Assembly: GCA_036667875.1 (NCBI GenBank)
Contig: JAVWTD010000006.1
Coordinates: forward strand, 1-51,045
Direction: 5' to 3'
Source of the DNA: CAJGDV01 sp036667875
GTDB taxonomy: Bacteria; Bacillota_I; Bacilli_A; RF39; UBA660
DNA: 51,045 nucleotides
Part shown: piece by piece, positions 41,928 through 50,226 of the stretch
How positions within the stretch are numbered: the first letter of the stretch is position 1
Layout: every line of letters begins with the position of its first letter
Position numbers and translations under genes: made by a program
The notes under the pieces: model-generated
Told to the model about the DNA's origin: nothing
The model's database searches: none
The model's input: only the letters and a program-made list of their open reading frames with translations

Positions 41928-42143
41928 ATGGCTAAAACAGATACAATCGAAGTACAAGGAAAAGTTATTGAAGTAAAGCCTGGAGGTATTTTCAAGGTAG
42001 AATTAGAGAATAAACATACTGTAGAAGCTCACGTTTCTGGTAAAATCCGAATGAATTACATTCGCATCTTATCAGGTGATACAGTAACAGTTGAACTTTC
42101 ACCATATGATTTAACACGTGGGCGCATAACTTACCGAAAATAA
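41928..42143 (+). CDS. infA: translation initiation factor IF-1
   Basis: OB-fold factor occupying the 30S A-site. The 71 residues MAKTDTIEVQGKVIEV, HVSGKIRMNYIRILSGDTV and SPYDLTRGRITYR are standard. AGAGGTGAT precedes the ATG. About 280 noncoding bases separate it from adk, unusual inside this compact cluster. Confidence 0.98.
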   Translation: MAKTDTIEVQGKVIEVKPGGIFKVELENKHTVEAHVSGKIRMNYIRILSGDTVTVELSPYDLTRGRITYRK

Positions 42144-42160
42144 TAGTAGGAGGAATAGAT

Positions 42161-42274
42161 ATGAAAGTAAGAGCATCAGTTAAAAAAATATGCGACAAAT
42201 GTAAAATAGTAAGACGTAACGGAAGAATAGAAGTTAGATGTGTTAATACAAAACATAATCAAAGACAAGGTTAA
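42161..42274 (+). CDS. rpmJ: 50S ribosomal protein L36, zinc type
   Basis: A 37-residue protein beginning MKVRASVKKICDKCKIVRR. The zinc ligands are C11, C14, C27 and H32. AGGAGG precedes the ATG. It sits between infA and rpsM as expected. Confidence 0.97.
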   Translation: MKVRASVKKICDKCKIVRRNGRIEVRCVNTKHNQRQG

Positions 42275-42288
42275 TAGGAGGTGTTTGA

Positions 42289-42654
42289 ATGGCACGTATT
42301 AAAGGTGTAGATGTACCAAACAATAAAAGAGCTGAGATAGCTTTAACATATATCTTTGGGATTGGAAGAAATTTATCTCAAACAATTCTAAAAGATGCTA
42401 AAGTAGATTTCAATAAAAAAGCTGGAGATCTTGATAATGATGAATTAGCAAGAATCCGTGAAGAAGTTAGTAAATACATAACTGAAGGAGACTTACGTCG
42501 CGAAGTTAGTATGAATATTAAAACAAAAATGGAAATTAATTCTTATGAAGGTTCAAGACATAAAAAAGGACTTCCAGTAAGAGGACAAAGAACTAGTAGA
42601 AATGCTAGAACTCGTAAAGGTAAAGGAAAAACAGTTGCAAATAAGAAAAAATAA
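42289..42654 (+). CDS. rpsM: 30S ribosomal protein S13
   Basis: 30S head protein forming bridges to L5 and contacting P-site tRNA. The 121 residues MARIKGVDVPNNKRAEIAL and the basic tail GLPVRGQRTSRNARTRKGK are standard. GGAGGTG precedes the ATG. Confidence 0.98.
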   Translation: MARIKGVDVPNNKRAEIALTYIFGIGRNLSQTILKDAKVDFNKKAGDLDNDELARIREEVSKYITEGDLRREVSMNIKTKMEINSYEGSRHKKGLPVRGQRTSRNARTRKGKGKTVANKKK

Positions 42655-42685
42655 TTGTAACTAAATAATAAGGAGGTTATATAAA

Positions 42686-43069
42686 ATGGCTTATAAACCA
42701 AGAAAACGTAAAGTTAAAAAGAATGTACCAGAAGGAAGAGCTTTTATTCATTCAACTTTCAATAATACTATCGTTACAATTAGTGATAGTGAAGGTAATG
42801 CTATAAGTTGGGCTTCTGCCGGTACTTTAGGATTTAAAGGAAGTAAAAAATCTACTCCTTTTGCTGCAGGAATGTCAGCAGAAGCTGCAGGAAAAGCTGC
42901 GGTAGACATGGGTATGAAAAAAGTTGAAGTATTTGTAAAAGGTTTAGGATCAGGTAGAGAAACAGCTATCCGTTCATTACAAACTGCAGGTTTAGAAATT
43001 GCTTCAATTTCTGATGTAACGCCTATCCCACATAACGGATGTCGTCCACCAAAACGTCCACGTGGATAA
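42686..43069 (+). CDS. rpsK: 30S ribosomal protein S11
   Basis: Platform protein at the E-site. The 127 residues include GRAFIHSTFNNTIVTISD, GRETAIRSLQTAGLEI and the C-terminal PHNGCRPPKRPRG. AAGGAGG precedes the ATG. Confidence 0.98.
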   Translation: MAYKPRKRKVKKNVPEGRAFIHSTFNNTIVTISDSEGNAISWASAGTLGFKGSKKSTPFAAGMSAEAAGKAAVDMGMKKVEVFVKGLGSGRETAIRSLQTAGLEIASISDVTPIPHNGCRPPKRPRG

Positions 43070-43089
43070 AAGAAAAGGAGTGAAGAATA

Positions 43090-44046
43090 GTGTTAAACTT
43101 TGAAAAACCAGTATTTAAGATTACTGATTATGTTGAAAATAATAATTATGGAAAATTTGAATTAGAACCTTTGGAAAGAGGTTTTGGGACAACCATTGGT
43201 AACGCTCTTAGAAGAGTAATGTTATCTAATATGCCAGGTAGTGCTATCGTAGCAGTTAAAATTGATGGAGTAATGCATGAATTTCAAACAATCGATGGTG
43301 TTGTAGAAGATGTAACAACTATTGTTTTAAACTTAAAAAGTGTTGTAATTAAAAGAGATATTAATTCTGATGGAATTAAAACTATTCATTTACACGCTGA
43401 CAAAGAAGGAATTGTAACTGCAGGAAGCATAAAATGTGATTCTGACGTAGAAATTGCAAATCCTAATCAAGTAATCGCAACATTAGCAAAAGGTGGTAAA
43501 CTTGACATGGAAATGATCGTAGCCAGAGGTCGCGGTTATGTTCCAGCTAATGAAAATAAACGATTTGTTGAAAATGCAAAGATTGGTTTTATTCCAATAG
43601 ATGCTTTATATTCACCAATTGAAAGAATTAGTTATGAAGTAGAAACAGCACGTGTTGGACAAGATGCAAACTATGATAAATTAGTTATGAATGTTTATAC
43701 AAACGGATCAATTAAACCTGAAGAATCAATGTCTTTAGGCGCAAAAATCTTAATTGAACATTTAAAAATTGTATCTGATTTAAGCGAATTAGCTGATACT
43801 ACAGGAATAATGTCTGCTAAACAAGAAGATAGTAAACTTAAAAAACTAGAAACATCAATAGATGATTTAGATTTCTCAGTTAGAGCTTTTAATTGTTTAA
43901 AAAGAGCTAATATCAATACTTTAGGTGATTTAGTAGAAAAATCAGAACTTGAAATGATGAAAATCCGTAATTTAGGAAAAAAATCTTTAAAAGAAGTTAT
44001 TGACAAAATTAAAGATATGGGTCTTAAGTTTCGTGAAGAAGACTAG
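43090..44046 (+). CDS. rpoA: DNA-directed RNA polymerase subunit alpha
   Basis: Scaffold for RNA polymerase assembly. N-terminal domain LEPLERGFGTTIGNALRRVML and C-terminal domain with two helix-hairpin-helix units (RAFNCLKRANINTLGDLVEK, KIRNLGKKSLKEVIDKI) for UP-element and activator contacts. 318 residues. The start is GTG at 43090 with AAAAGGAGTG upstream; no ATG fits better. rpsD is not between rpsK and rpoA, as usual in Firmicutes. Confidence 0.97.
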   Translation: MLNFEKPVFKITDYVENNNYGKFELEPLERGFGTTIGNALRRVMLSNMPGSAIVAVKIDGVMHEFQTIDGVVEDVTTIVLNLKSVVIKRDINSDGIKTIHLHADKEGIVTAGSIKCDSDVEIANPNQVIATLAKGGKLDMEMIVARGRGYVPANENKRFVENAKIGFIPIDALYSPIERISYEVETARVGQDANYDKLVMNVYTNGSIKPEESMSLGAKILIEHLKIVSDLSELADTTGIMSAKQEDSKLKKLETSIDDLDFSVRAFNCLKRANINTLGDLVEKSELEMMKIRNLGKKSLKEVIDKIKDMGLKFREED

Positions 44047-44065
44047 TAGTTAGGAGGAATATATT

Positions 44066-44422
44066 ATGGCTTATAGAAAATTAGGAGTAGACAATAAACA
44101 TAGAAGAAGTATGCTTGCTAATTTAACTAAAGATATGATCATGAATGAAAGAATAGAAACAACTGAAACAAGAGCTAAAGAAGCTCGTAAATTCGTTGAC
44201 AAAATGATTTCTTATGGTAAAGATGGATCTTTAGTAGCAAGAAGAAAAGCTTTAGCTTTCTTACAAAATGATAATGAAGCTGTTAAGAAAGTATTTAATG
44301 ACTTAGCAGTACGTTTTGCAAAAAGAGAAGGTGGCTATACTAGAATTTTAAAACTTACAGAACGTCGTGGTGATGACGCTCTTATGGTTATATTAGAGTT
44401 AGTTGAGGAAGATGCTAAATAA
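44066..44422 (+). CDS. rplQ: 50S ribosomal protein L17
   Basis: Exit-tunnel protein. The 118 residues MAYRKLGVDNKHRRSMLANL, IETTETRAKEARKFVDKMI and GYTRILKLTERRGDDALM are standard. AGGAGG precedes the ATG. Last gene of the superoperon. Confidence 0.98.
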   Translation: MAYRKLGVDNKHRRSMLANLTKDMIMNERIETTETRAKEARKFVDKMISYGKDGSLVARRKALAFLQNDNEAVKKVFNDLAVRFAKREGGYTRILKLTERRGDDALMVILELVEEDAK

Positions 44423-44437
44423 GCATCTTTTTATTTT
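44410..44437 (+). terminator. intrinsic terminator after rplQ
   Basis: AGATGC pairs with GCATCT around the rplQ stop codon, followed by a T-rich run. It ends the ribosomal superoperon. Confidence 0.85.
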
Positions 44438-44454
44438 ATTTTTTTCCTTAGATA

Positions 44455-44463
44455 TGATATAAT
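44455..44463 (+). promoter_or_regulatory. extended -10 promoter of the surface-protein gene
   Basis: TGA-TATAAT (44455-44463) with a weak TTTATT 17 bases upstream of the hexamer. Confidence 0.6.
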
Positions 44464-44487
44464 TATGGTATTAACGGGAGGTCTAGT

Positions 44488-45633
44488 ATGGAATTTAAAA
44501 AAATAGATTTTAAAAATTTAGATGATAAAACAAAAGGACTCTTAAAATTACTAGCAATAGTGATAGGAGCTTTTATTGCAATCATTATTTTCTTTGGATT
44601 ATATACATTATTTGTAGGACAAGTGTTATCATTTCCTAAAATAGAAAATGTAATGATTAGAGCTACAAAAGAATATGTTAGCGATCATAAAGAAATATTA
44701 GAAAAAGGCATTTACGGAACAATAGAAATAAAGACAAGTGACCTTGCGGCTGAAGGCTTAATGAAAGATTTAAGCAAGTATACAAGAAAAGGGGTTATGT
44801 GTACTGGTTCAGTTCTTGTTTTTAAAAATTTAGATGACTATAGTTACTCTCCAAAACTAGATTGTAAAAAAGATTATAAATATAAATTATTAGTTGATGA
44901 GATTTTAAAAGAAGAAAATATTGTAACAGGAGAATCAGGTATATATAAAATTGAATCAGAAGCACCATACTATGTTTATAGAGGAGAGAATGTTGACAAT
45001 TATGTAACATTTGCTGATGAAACATGGCGTATTCTTAGAATTGATAATGACAAAAATATAAGATTAATTCAAGAAAATTCAAAAAACAATACTCCATGGG
45101 ATGATCGATATAATGTAGAAAAACAATATAATTCAGGAATAAATGATTTTGAAGGAACGCAAGCAAGTAGATTAAAAGATAAAATTATGGAATTATATAA
45201 TGATAAGGAATATATAACAAAAGAAAATAAATCATTAATAGTTCCAAAAGAATATTGTATTGGAAAGAAAAAAGAAGACGATTTAGATAAAACAGGGACA
45301 ATAGAATGCTCTATTAAATCAGAAATAATGGGAGCAGGTTCTATTTATATTAGTGAATATTTAGAAGCCTCATTAGACCCAAATTGTTTTAGTATTAAAT
45401 CTAATTCATGTGCCAATTACAATTACTTAGCTAAACTTAATAATTATTGGACTTTAACTGCTAATGCTGACACAACTTATGAAGTATTCGCAGTATCAGA
45501 AACATCTTATTCTAAATTATCATCTTCATATTCTTATGTTAATTTAGTTCTTACAATAAATGGAAATATAAATTATATAAGTGGTGATGGAACTAAAATC
45601 AATCCATATGTTATAAAACCAATAATTAAATAA
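44488..45633 (+). CDS. membrane-anchored extracytoplasmic protein, unknown function
   Basis: A 381-residue protein with a cytoplasmic lead of about 20 residues, one membrane helix (about 22-48, LLAIVIGAFIAIIIFFGLYTLF) and a long outside domain. Features: a helix directly behind the membrane as in pilin-like proteins, a motif ETWRILRIDNDKNIRLIQ, several cysteines that could form disulfides (MCTG, LDC, YCIG, IEC, NCFSIKSNSC), and a C-terminal strand pattern ending GDGTKINPYVI. That last pattern recurs in surface proteins of uncultured Firmicutes as far as I recall. Function unknown. It interrupts the usual rplQ-ecfA1 neighbourhood and has its own promoter and terminator. Confidence 0.8.
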   Translation: MEFKKIDFKNLDDKTKGLLKLLAIVIGAFIAIIIFFGLYTLFVGQVLSFPKIENVMIRATKEYVSDHKEILEKGIYGTIEIKTSDLAAEGLMKDLSKYTRKGVMCTGSVLVFKNLDDYSYSPKLDCKKDYKYKLLVDEILKEENIVTGESGIYKIESEAPYYVYRGENVDNYVTFADETWRILRIDNDKNIRLIQENSKNNTPWDDRYNVEKQYNSGINDFEGTQASRLKDKIMELYNDKEYITKENKSLIVPKEYCIGKKKEDDLDKTGTIECSIKSEIMGAGSIYISEYLEASLDPNCFSIKSNSCANYNYLAKLNNYWTLTANADTTYEVFAVSETSYSKLSSSYSYVNLVLTINGNINYISGDGTKINPYVIKPIIK

Positions 45634-45634
45634 C

Positions 45635-45660
45635 AAACCTAATTTGATTAGGTTTTTTTA
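45635..45660 (+). terminator. intrinsic terminator after the surface-protein gene
   Basis: AAACCTAAT pairs with ATTAGGTTT around three bases, followed by T. Confidence 0.9.
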
Positions 45661-45689
45661 TTGTATTAATTTTATAATTATTATATAAT
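45661..45689 (+). promoter_or_regulatory. promoter of the SDR gene
   Basis: TTGTAT (45661-45666), 17-bp spacer and TATAAT (45684-45689), directly behind the preceding terminator. Confidence 0.7.
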
Positions 45690-45705
45690 TTATATAGGTG
45701 ATATA

Positions 45706-46458
45706 ATGAAAGCAATAATAACAGGGGCTAGTTCTGGTTTAGGGAAAGAATTTGCCAAACAACTTAGTGAACTTGGATATGATTTAGTATTAGTAGCAAG
45801 AAGAAAAGAAAAACTTAAAGAAATAAAGCTAGAACTCAATACATCAGTAGAAATTGTATGTTTAGACTTATCATTTCCTACTAACTGTATAAAACTATTT
45901 AAAAAATATAGAAAAGAAGAAATAGATTTATTGATTAATAACGCTGGATTTGGTGTATATGGAGAATTTGATAAAACTGCATTAGACAAAGAACTTGAGA
46001 TGATAGATATAAATATTATTGCTGTTCATACACTAACAAAACTATTTTTACAGAAATTTAAAGAAAATAATAATGGTTCCATATTAAATGTTGCATCATC
46101 AGCAGCATTTCAACCAGGTCCTTTAATGGCAAGTTATTATGCAACAAAATCGTATGTTTACAATTTGACATGTGCTGTATATGAAGAAATAAAAAAAAGC
46201 AAAAAAAACGTAAAAATAAGTGTACTTTGTCCTGGACCAGTCAATACAGAATTTAATGATGTAGCCGGAGTTAGTTTTGGTGTAAAATCTTTAAATAGTG
46301 ATTATGTTGTAAAATATGCACTAGAATCTTTAAAGAAAAACAAACTAATTATTATACCTGGTTTTTCAATGAAAATTATAAGATTTTTTGTACGCTTTAT
46401 TCCAACAAAAATAATTGTTAAAATTTCATATTGCATTCAAAAGAAAAAGGAGAAATAA
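45706..46458 (+). CDS. short-chain dehydrogenase/reductase
   Basis: A classical SDR of 250 residues. The cofactor motif TGASSGLG is at 6-13, with ARRKEK behind the second strand favouring NADP(H). NNAG, the catalytic Ser in VASSAA and YATKS (YxxxK) are present. The end continues with a hydrophobic and basic segment (IIRFFVRFIPTKI) that could touch the membrane, as in the DltE/YvrD-like group acting on lipids. Substrate unknown. Its stop overlaps the next gene's start (TAATG). Confidence 0.88.
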   Translation: MKAIITGASSGLGKEFAKQLSELGYDLVLVARRKEKLKEIKLELNTSVEIVCLDLSFPTNCIKLFKKYRKEEIDLLINNAGFGVYGEFDKTALDKELEMIDINIIAVHTLTKLFLQKFKENNNGSILNVASSAAFQPGPLMASYYATKSYVYNLTCAVYEEIKKSKKNVKISVLCPGPVNTEFNDVAGVSFGVKSLNSDYVVKYALESLKKNKLIIIPGFSMKIIRFFVRFIPTKIIVKISYCIQKKKEK

Positions 46459-47024
46459 TGATTAATTATATAGATAAAAAAAACACATATATTGATTCCT
46501 CAGTAGTAATAGAGGATAATGTAACTATATATCCTAATGTTTTTATAAAAGGAAACTCAATTATAAAATCGGGAACTACCATTTTTCAAAATTCAACCAT
46601 ATTAAATTCATGCATTGGAGAAAATAATCAAATAGGACCAAATGCTTTTATTAGAGATAATACTAGAACAGATAAAAACTGCAAAATTGGTTTTTGTGTT
46701 GAAATAAAAAATTCTACTATTGGAGAAAAAACGAAAATACCTCATTTAAGTTATATAGGTGATGCCGTGATAGGATCAAATGTAAATTATGGAGCTGGTT
46801 CAATAACAGCAAACTATGATGGAATTAATAAAAACAAAACAGAAATTGGTGATGATGTTTTTGTAGGATCTAATTCAACACTTGTTGCACCAGTAAAAAT
46901 TATGAATAATTCATTAGTAGCAGCAGGCTCTGTTATAACAAAAACAGTTCCTAAAGAAACACTAGCTATTGCACGAGAAAGACAAATAAATAAAGAAAAC
47001 TATTATTCAAAGGATAGAGTTTAA
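46458..47024 (+). CDS. stand-alone GlmU-type acetyltransferase domain (left-handed beta helix)
   Basis: A 188-residue hexapeptide-repeat protein equivalent to the C-terminal half of GlmU, which acetylates glucosamine-1-phosphate. The diagnostic sequence PHLSYIGDAVIGSNVNYGAG contains the catalytic-histidine position and leads into the family ITANYDG; then GDDVFVGSNSTLVAPV and AIARERQ follow. The N-terminal uridylyltransferase half is absent. ATG 46458 with AAAAGGAG ahead is preferred over an upstream in-frame ATG inside the SDR gene. Either a split GlmU works with a separate uridylyltransferase, or the enzyme acetylates another sugar. Confidence 0.85.
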   Translation: MINYIDKKNTYIDSSVVIEDNVTIYPNVFIKGNSIIKSGTTIFQNSTILNSCIGENNQIGPNAFIRDNTRTDKNCKIGFCVEIKNSTIGEKTKIPHLSYIGDAVIGSNVNYGAGSITANYDGINKNKTEIGDDVFVGSNSTLVAPVKIMNNSLVAAGSVITKTVPKETLAIARERQINKENYYSKDRV

Positions 47025-47038
47025 TCATATCCTTTTTT
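47009..47038 (+). terminator. intrinsic terminator after the acetyltransferase gene
   Basis: AAAGGATA pairs with TATCCTTT, with the stop codon in the loop and a T run behind. Confidence 0.8.
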
Positions 47039-47039
47039 G

Positions 47040-47068
47040 TTGTAAAAAAAAGTTATTTATACTATAAT
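47040..47068 (+). promoter_or_regulatory. promoter of the ecfA1-ecfA2-ecfT-truA operon
   Basis: TTGTAA (47040-47045), 17-bp spacer and TATAAT (47063-47068). Confidence 0.75.
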
Positions 47069-47092
47069 AGTATGTGAAATGAAGGTGATTTA

Positions 47093-47902
47093 ATGGATTC
47101 AATAATAAGTTTAAAAAACATTAACTTTTATTATAAAGATAAAGAAATATTTAAAGATTTTAATTTAGAAATAGAAAAAGGATCATTTACAACAATAATA
47201 GGGACAAACGGAAGTGGCAAAAGCACATTGGTAAGAATAATTTTAGGACTATTAGTTTGTGAAGGAGAAATAGTAATAAATAATAATATATTAAATAATG
47301 AAAATTTAAAAAATATTATAAGTAAAATTGGAGTGGTTTTTGAGAATCCAGACGATCAATTTGTAGCAGAAACAGTAATGGATGATATTGCATTTTCATT
47401 AGAAAATATGAACATAGAAGCAAAAGAAATCAAGTCAAGAATTAATAAAATATCAAAGTTGATAGGTATAAATGATATTTTAGAAAGAGAACCTCATAGT
47501 TTAAGTGGTGGTGAGAAACAGTTAGTGGCACTAGCATCAGCTCTTGTTACAGACCCTGATATTTTAATTCTTGACGAAGCATTTACTATGATAGATACAA
47601 TCGATAGAGAAAAAATATATAAAATATTAGAAAAATTAAATAAAATTAGCAAAATAACAATAATTAATATAACTCATGATATGGACGAAATATTGTATGG
47701 TAAAAACCTAGTAGTAATAGATAAAGGCAATATTGTTTTAAACGGACCTAAAGAATATGTTTTTTTAGAAGAAAAGACCTTTAATAAACTAGGATTAAAA
47801 CTTCCATTTATGGTAGAATTAACAACAAAACTTGAATATTATGGATTGATTGATCATTTAGTTTTTGATATGGAAGAGTTGGTAGATTTATTATGGAAAT
47901 AA
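47093..47902 (+). CDS. ecfA1: energy-coupling factor transporter ATPase EcfA1
   Basis: One of two ATPases of the ECF vitamin/metal uptake module. Walker A GTNGSGKS at 37-44, the Q-loop region FENPDDQF typical of ECF ATPases, signature LSGGEKQ near 137 and Walker B ILILDEAFTMID. 269 residues. AAGGTGAT precedes the ATG. It overlaps ecfA2 by ten bases. The module serves various substrate-binding S components encoded elsewhere. Confidence 0.96.
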   Translation: MDSIISLKNINFYYKDKEIFKDFNLEIEKGSFTTIIGTNGSGKSTLVRIILGLLVCEGEIVINNNILNNENLKNIISKIGVVFENPDDQFVAETVMDDIAFSLENMNIEAKEIKSRINKISKLIGINDILEREPHSLSGGEKQLVALASALVTDPDILILDEAFTMIDTIDREKIYKILEKLNKISKITIINITHDMDEILYGKNLVVIDKGNIVLNGPKEYVFLEEKTFNKLGLKLPFMVELTTKLEYYGLIDHLVFDMEELVDLLWK

Positions 47903-48750
47903 AATTTGATGAAGTTTTTTTCAGTTACAATCCAAAATCAAAAATAGAAAAAGAAGTTTTAAAAAACATAAATATAGATATTAAACCATCTAAAATATCG
48001 TCTATTATAGGGAAAAGTGGAAGCGGAAAATCGACTCTTGTAGAAATGATAAATGCACTAAACTATCCCACAAAAGGAACACTAAAAATAAATGAATTTA
48101 TAATAGATAGTAACAGTAAAAGAAAAATAAAAAATATAAATAATTTAAGAATAAATGTAGGTTTAGTTTTTCAATTTCCAGAAGAACAATTTTTTAATAT
48201 GACAGTTTATGATGAAATAAAATTTGGTATGACTTATTTTAAGTATCAAACAAAGGACATGAAAAAAAGAGTTATAGATTCTCTAAAAATGGTTGGTATG
48301 GATAAAAGCTTTATGGATAGAAATCCTTTTGCCTTATCAAGTGGAGAAAAAAGAAAAATTGCTATTGCATCTATTTTAGCCTTTAATCCTAGCATAGTGA
48401 TTCTTGATGAACCAACAATAGGATTAGATAGCATAAGCAAAAAGAACCTAATACACCTTATAAGAACGCTTAAAACACGTTATAAAAAAACCATTATCAT
48501 AATAAGCCATGATATAGAATTAGTACATCAAATAAGCGACTATGTTTATGTCTTAAATGATGGAAAAATTGTTCTTGAAGGAGAAAAATTTGAATTATTT
48601 AAAAACGAAAAAAAACTAAAAGAATATGGAATAGACTGTCCTAAAGCCATTAAATTTTCTAATCTTGTTTATGAAAAAAAAGGTATTAAAATAGGATATA
48701 GAGACAATATAAATGACATAATAAAGGATGTGTATAGAAATGTTAGATAA
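47893..48750 (+). CDS. ecfA2: energy-coupling factor transporter ATPase EcfA2
   Basis: The second ATPase, 285 residues. Walker A GKSGSGKS at 40-47, FQFPEEQFF as the ECF Q-loop motif, Walker B IVILDEPTIGLD and the H-loop SHD. The signature reads LSSGEKRK rather than LSGGE, one Gly-to-Ser change. It is followed by ecfT with an overlap of 11 bases. Confidence 0.96.
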   Translation: MEIKFDEVFFSYNPKSKIEKEVLKNINIDIKPSKISSIIGKSGSGKSTLVEMINALNYPTKGTLKINEFIIDSNSKRKIKNINNLRINVGLVFQFPEEQFFNMTVYDEIKFGMTYFKYQTKDMKKRVIDSLKMVGMDKSFMDRNPFALSSGEKRKIAIASILAFNPSIVILDEPTIGLDSISKKNLIHLIRTLKTRYKKTIIIISHDIELVHQISDYVYVLNDGKIVLEGEKFELFKNEKKLKEYGIDCPKAIKFSNLVYEKKGIKIGYRDNINDIIKDVYRNVR

Positions 48751-49495
48751 CATAATATTTGGAAGTTATTATCCGATAGATTCTAAAGTTCATAAAATGA
48801 ATCCGATTTCTAAAATTATTTGTACATTGTTTTTTATAATTATTATATTTTCTACTAACGACCTTAAACTAATGATTTTAACATTTTCATTGTCTATTCT
48901 AATATGTGAAATTGCACACATTCCCAGAAGAATTTATATAAAAACTTTTAATAGTCTTAAAATACTAATTTTATTTATAATAATTACTTGCCTACTGAGT
49001 AACATAGAGTATCAAACTATAATTGTTTCAATTTTAAGAATAGTAGGTATAGTCTTATATACAACAGTTTTAACATTAACTACACCACCAACAGAAATAA
49101 CTTATGGATTGCAAAAAGTTATGTCTCCATTGAAACTTATTGGAATTCCAATAAATAAAATGGCCTTATCAATTTCATTAGCATTAAGGTTTATTCCAAC
49201 TATAATTGATCAAGGGAATAAAATATTAAAATCACAAGCAAGTAGGGGTGTTGATTATTATAATTCAAAATTATTTGGAAAATTTATAGCGCTAAAAGCA
49301 ATGCTAATACCAATGTTTATTATAACCGTTAGAAAAGCAGATACTTTAGCAGAATCAATGCAAGTAAGAATGTATAATATTAATTCAAAAAGAACGAATT
49401 ATAGATTAAATAAATGGGGAATATTTGATACATTTTTATTTCTTTTACATTTTATTATTTTATCTTTAATTATAGTTAGGAAAGTGGTAATATGA
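48740..49495 (+). CDS. ecfT: energy-coupling factor transporter transmembrane protein EcfT
   Basis: The membrane scaffold joining the ATPases to S components. The 251 residues begin MLDNIIFGSYYPIDSKVHKM and have several membrane helices. The two coupling motifs are SQASRGVDY and ESMQVRMY, corresponding to the Ala-Arg-Gly pair of EcfT proteins, the second being degenerate. The frame opens at ATG 48728, which lies next to the AAGGATG ribosome-binding site; ATG 48740 fits the family N-terminus. Confidence 0.94.
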   Translation: MLDNIIFGSYYPIDSKVHKMNPISKIICTLFFIIIIFSTNDLKLMILTFSLSILICEIAHIPRRIYIKTFNSLKILILFIIITCLLSNIEYQTIIVSILRIVGIVLYTTVLTLTTPPTEITYGLQKVMSPLKLIGIPINKMALSISLALRFIPTIIDQGNKILKSQASRGVDYYNSKLFGKFIALKAMLIPMFIITVRKADTLAESMQVRMYNINSKRTNYRLNKWGIFDTFLFLLHFIILSLIIVRKVVI

Positions 49496-50226
49496 AATAT
49501 TTAATAACTTTTTCATACGATGGTTCAAAGTTTTTTGGCTATCAAAAACAACTCAATTTTGCTTCAGTTCAAGAAAAAATAGAAAATGCTTTAACAAAAA
49601 TTAATTCTAATAAAAAAGTATTAATAAGTGCATCTGGCAGAACAGATGCCGGAGTGCATGCAATAAATCAAAAAGCTCATTTTATTATGGAAAACAAGAT
49701 AGAAAAAGAAAAACTTAAAAATTCACTTAATAAAATGGTCAAACCTCATATTTTTATTAAGAATATAGAAGAAGTAAACGACTTGTTTCACGCTAGATTT
49801 AATGTTGTTAAAAAGAAATATACTTACAAAATAAATGTAGGAGAATTTAATCCAATTGAATATGATTATATCTATCAATTAAATAAAAAATTAGATATTT
49901 GTTCAATGTTAGAAGGAATAAAGTACTTTGAAGGAGAACACGATTTTACATCATTTACGAAAAAAAATGATGAAGTAGAAAATTTTGTTAGAGAAATATA
50001 TAATACAAATATTGAACAGTATGATAATATTATTGAAATTTCTTTTGTAGGCAATGGATTCTTAAGATATATGGTAAGAAATATGGTAGGATCTTTAATA
50101 GAAATTGGTCTAGGAAAGAAAAATCCTAAAGAAATAATAGAAATAATAGAAAAAAAAGATAGAACTAAATCTGGAATAACAGCACCTAGTAATGGTTTAT
50201 ATTTAATGGATGTATATTATGAATAA
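49492..50226 (+). CDS. truA: tRNA pseudouridine(38-40) synthase
   Basis: Makes pseudouridine at positions 38-40 of the anticodon stem. The catalytic Asp52 is in SGRTDAGVHA; also FSYDGSKFFGYQKQ, FHARFNVVKKKYTYKI, and GNGFLRYMVRNMVGSLIEIG. 244 residues. It overlaps ecfT by four bases (ATGA). The order ecfT-truA-rplM is common in Firmicutes. Confidence 0.97.
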   Translation: MKYLITFSYDGSKFFGYQKQLNFASVQEKIENALTKINSNKKVLISASGRTDAGVHAINQKAHFIMENKIEKEKLKNSLNKMVKPHIFIKNIEEVNDLFHARFNVVKKKYTYKINVGEFNPIEYDYIYQLNKKLDICSMLEGIKYFEGEHDFTSFTKKNDEVENFVREIYNTNIEQYDNIIEISFVGNGFLRYMVRNMVGSLIEIGLGKKNPKEIIEIIEKKDRTKSGITAPSNGLYLMDVYYE

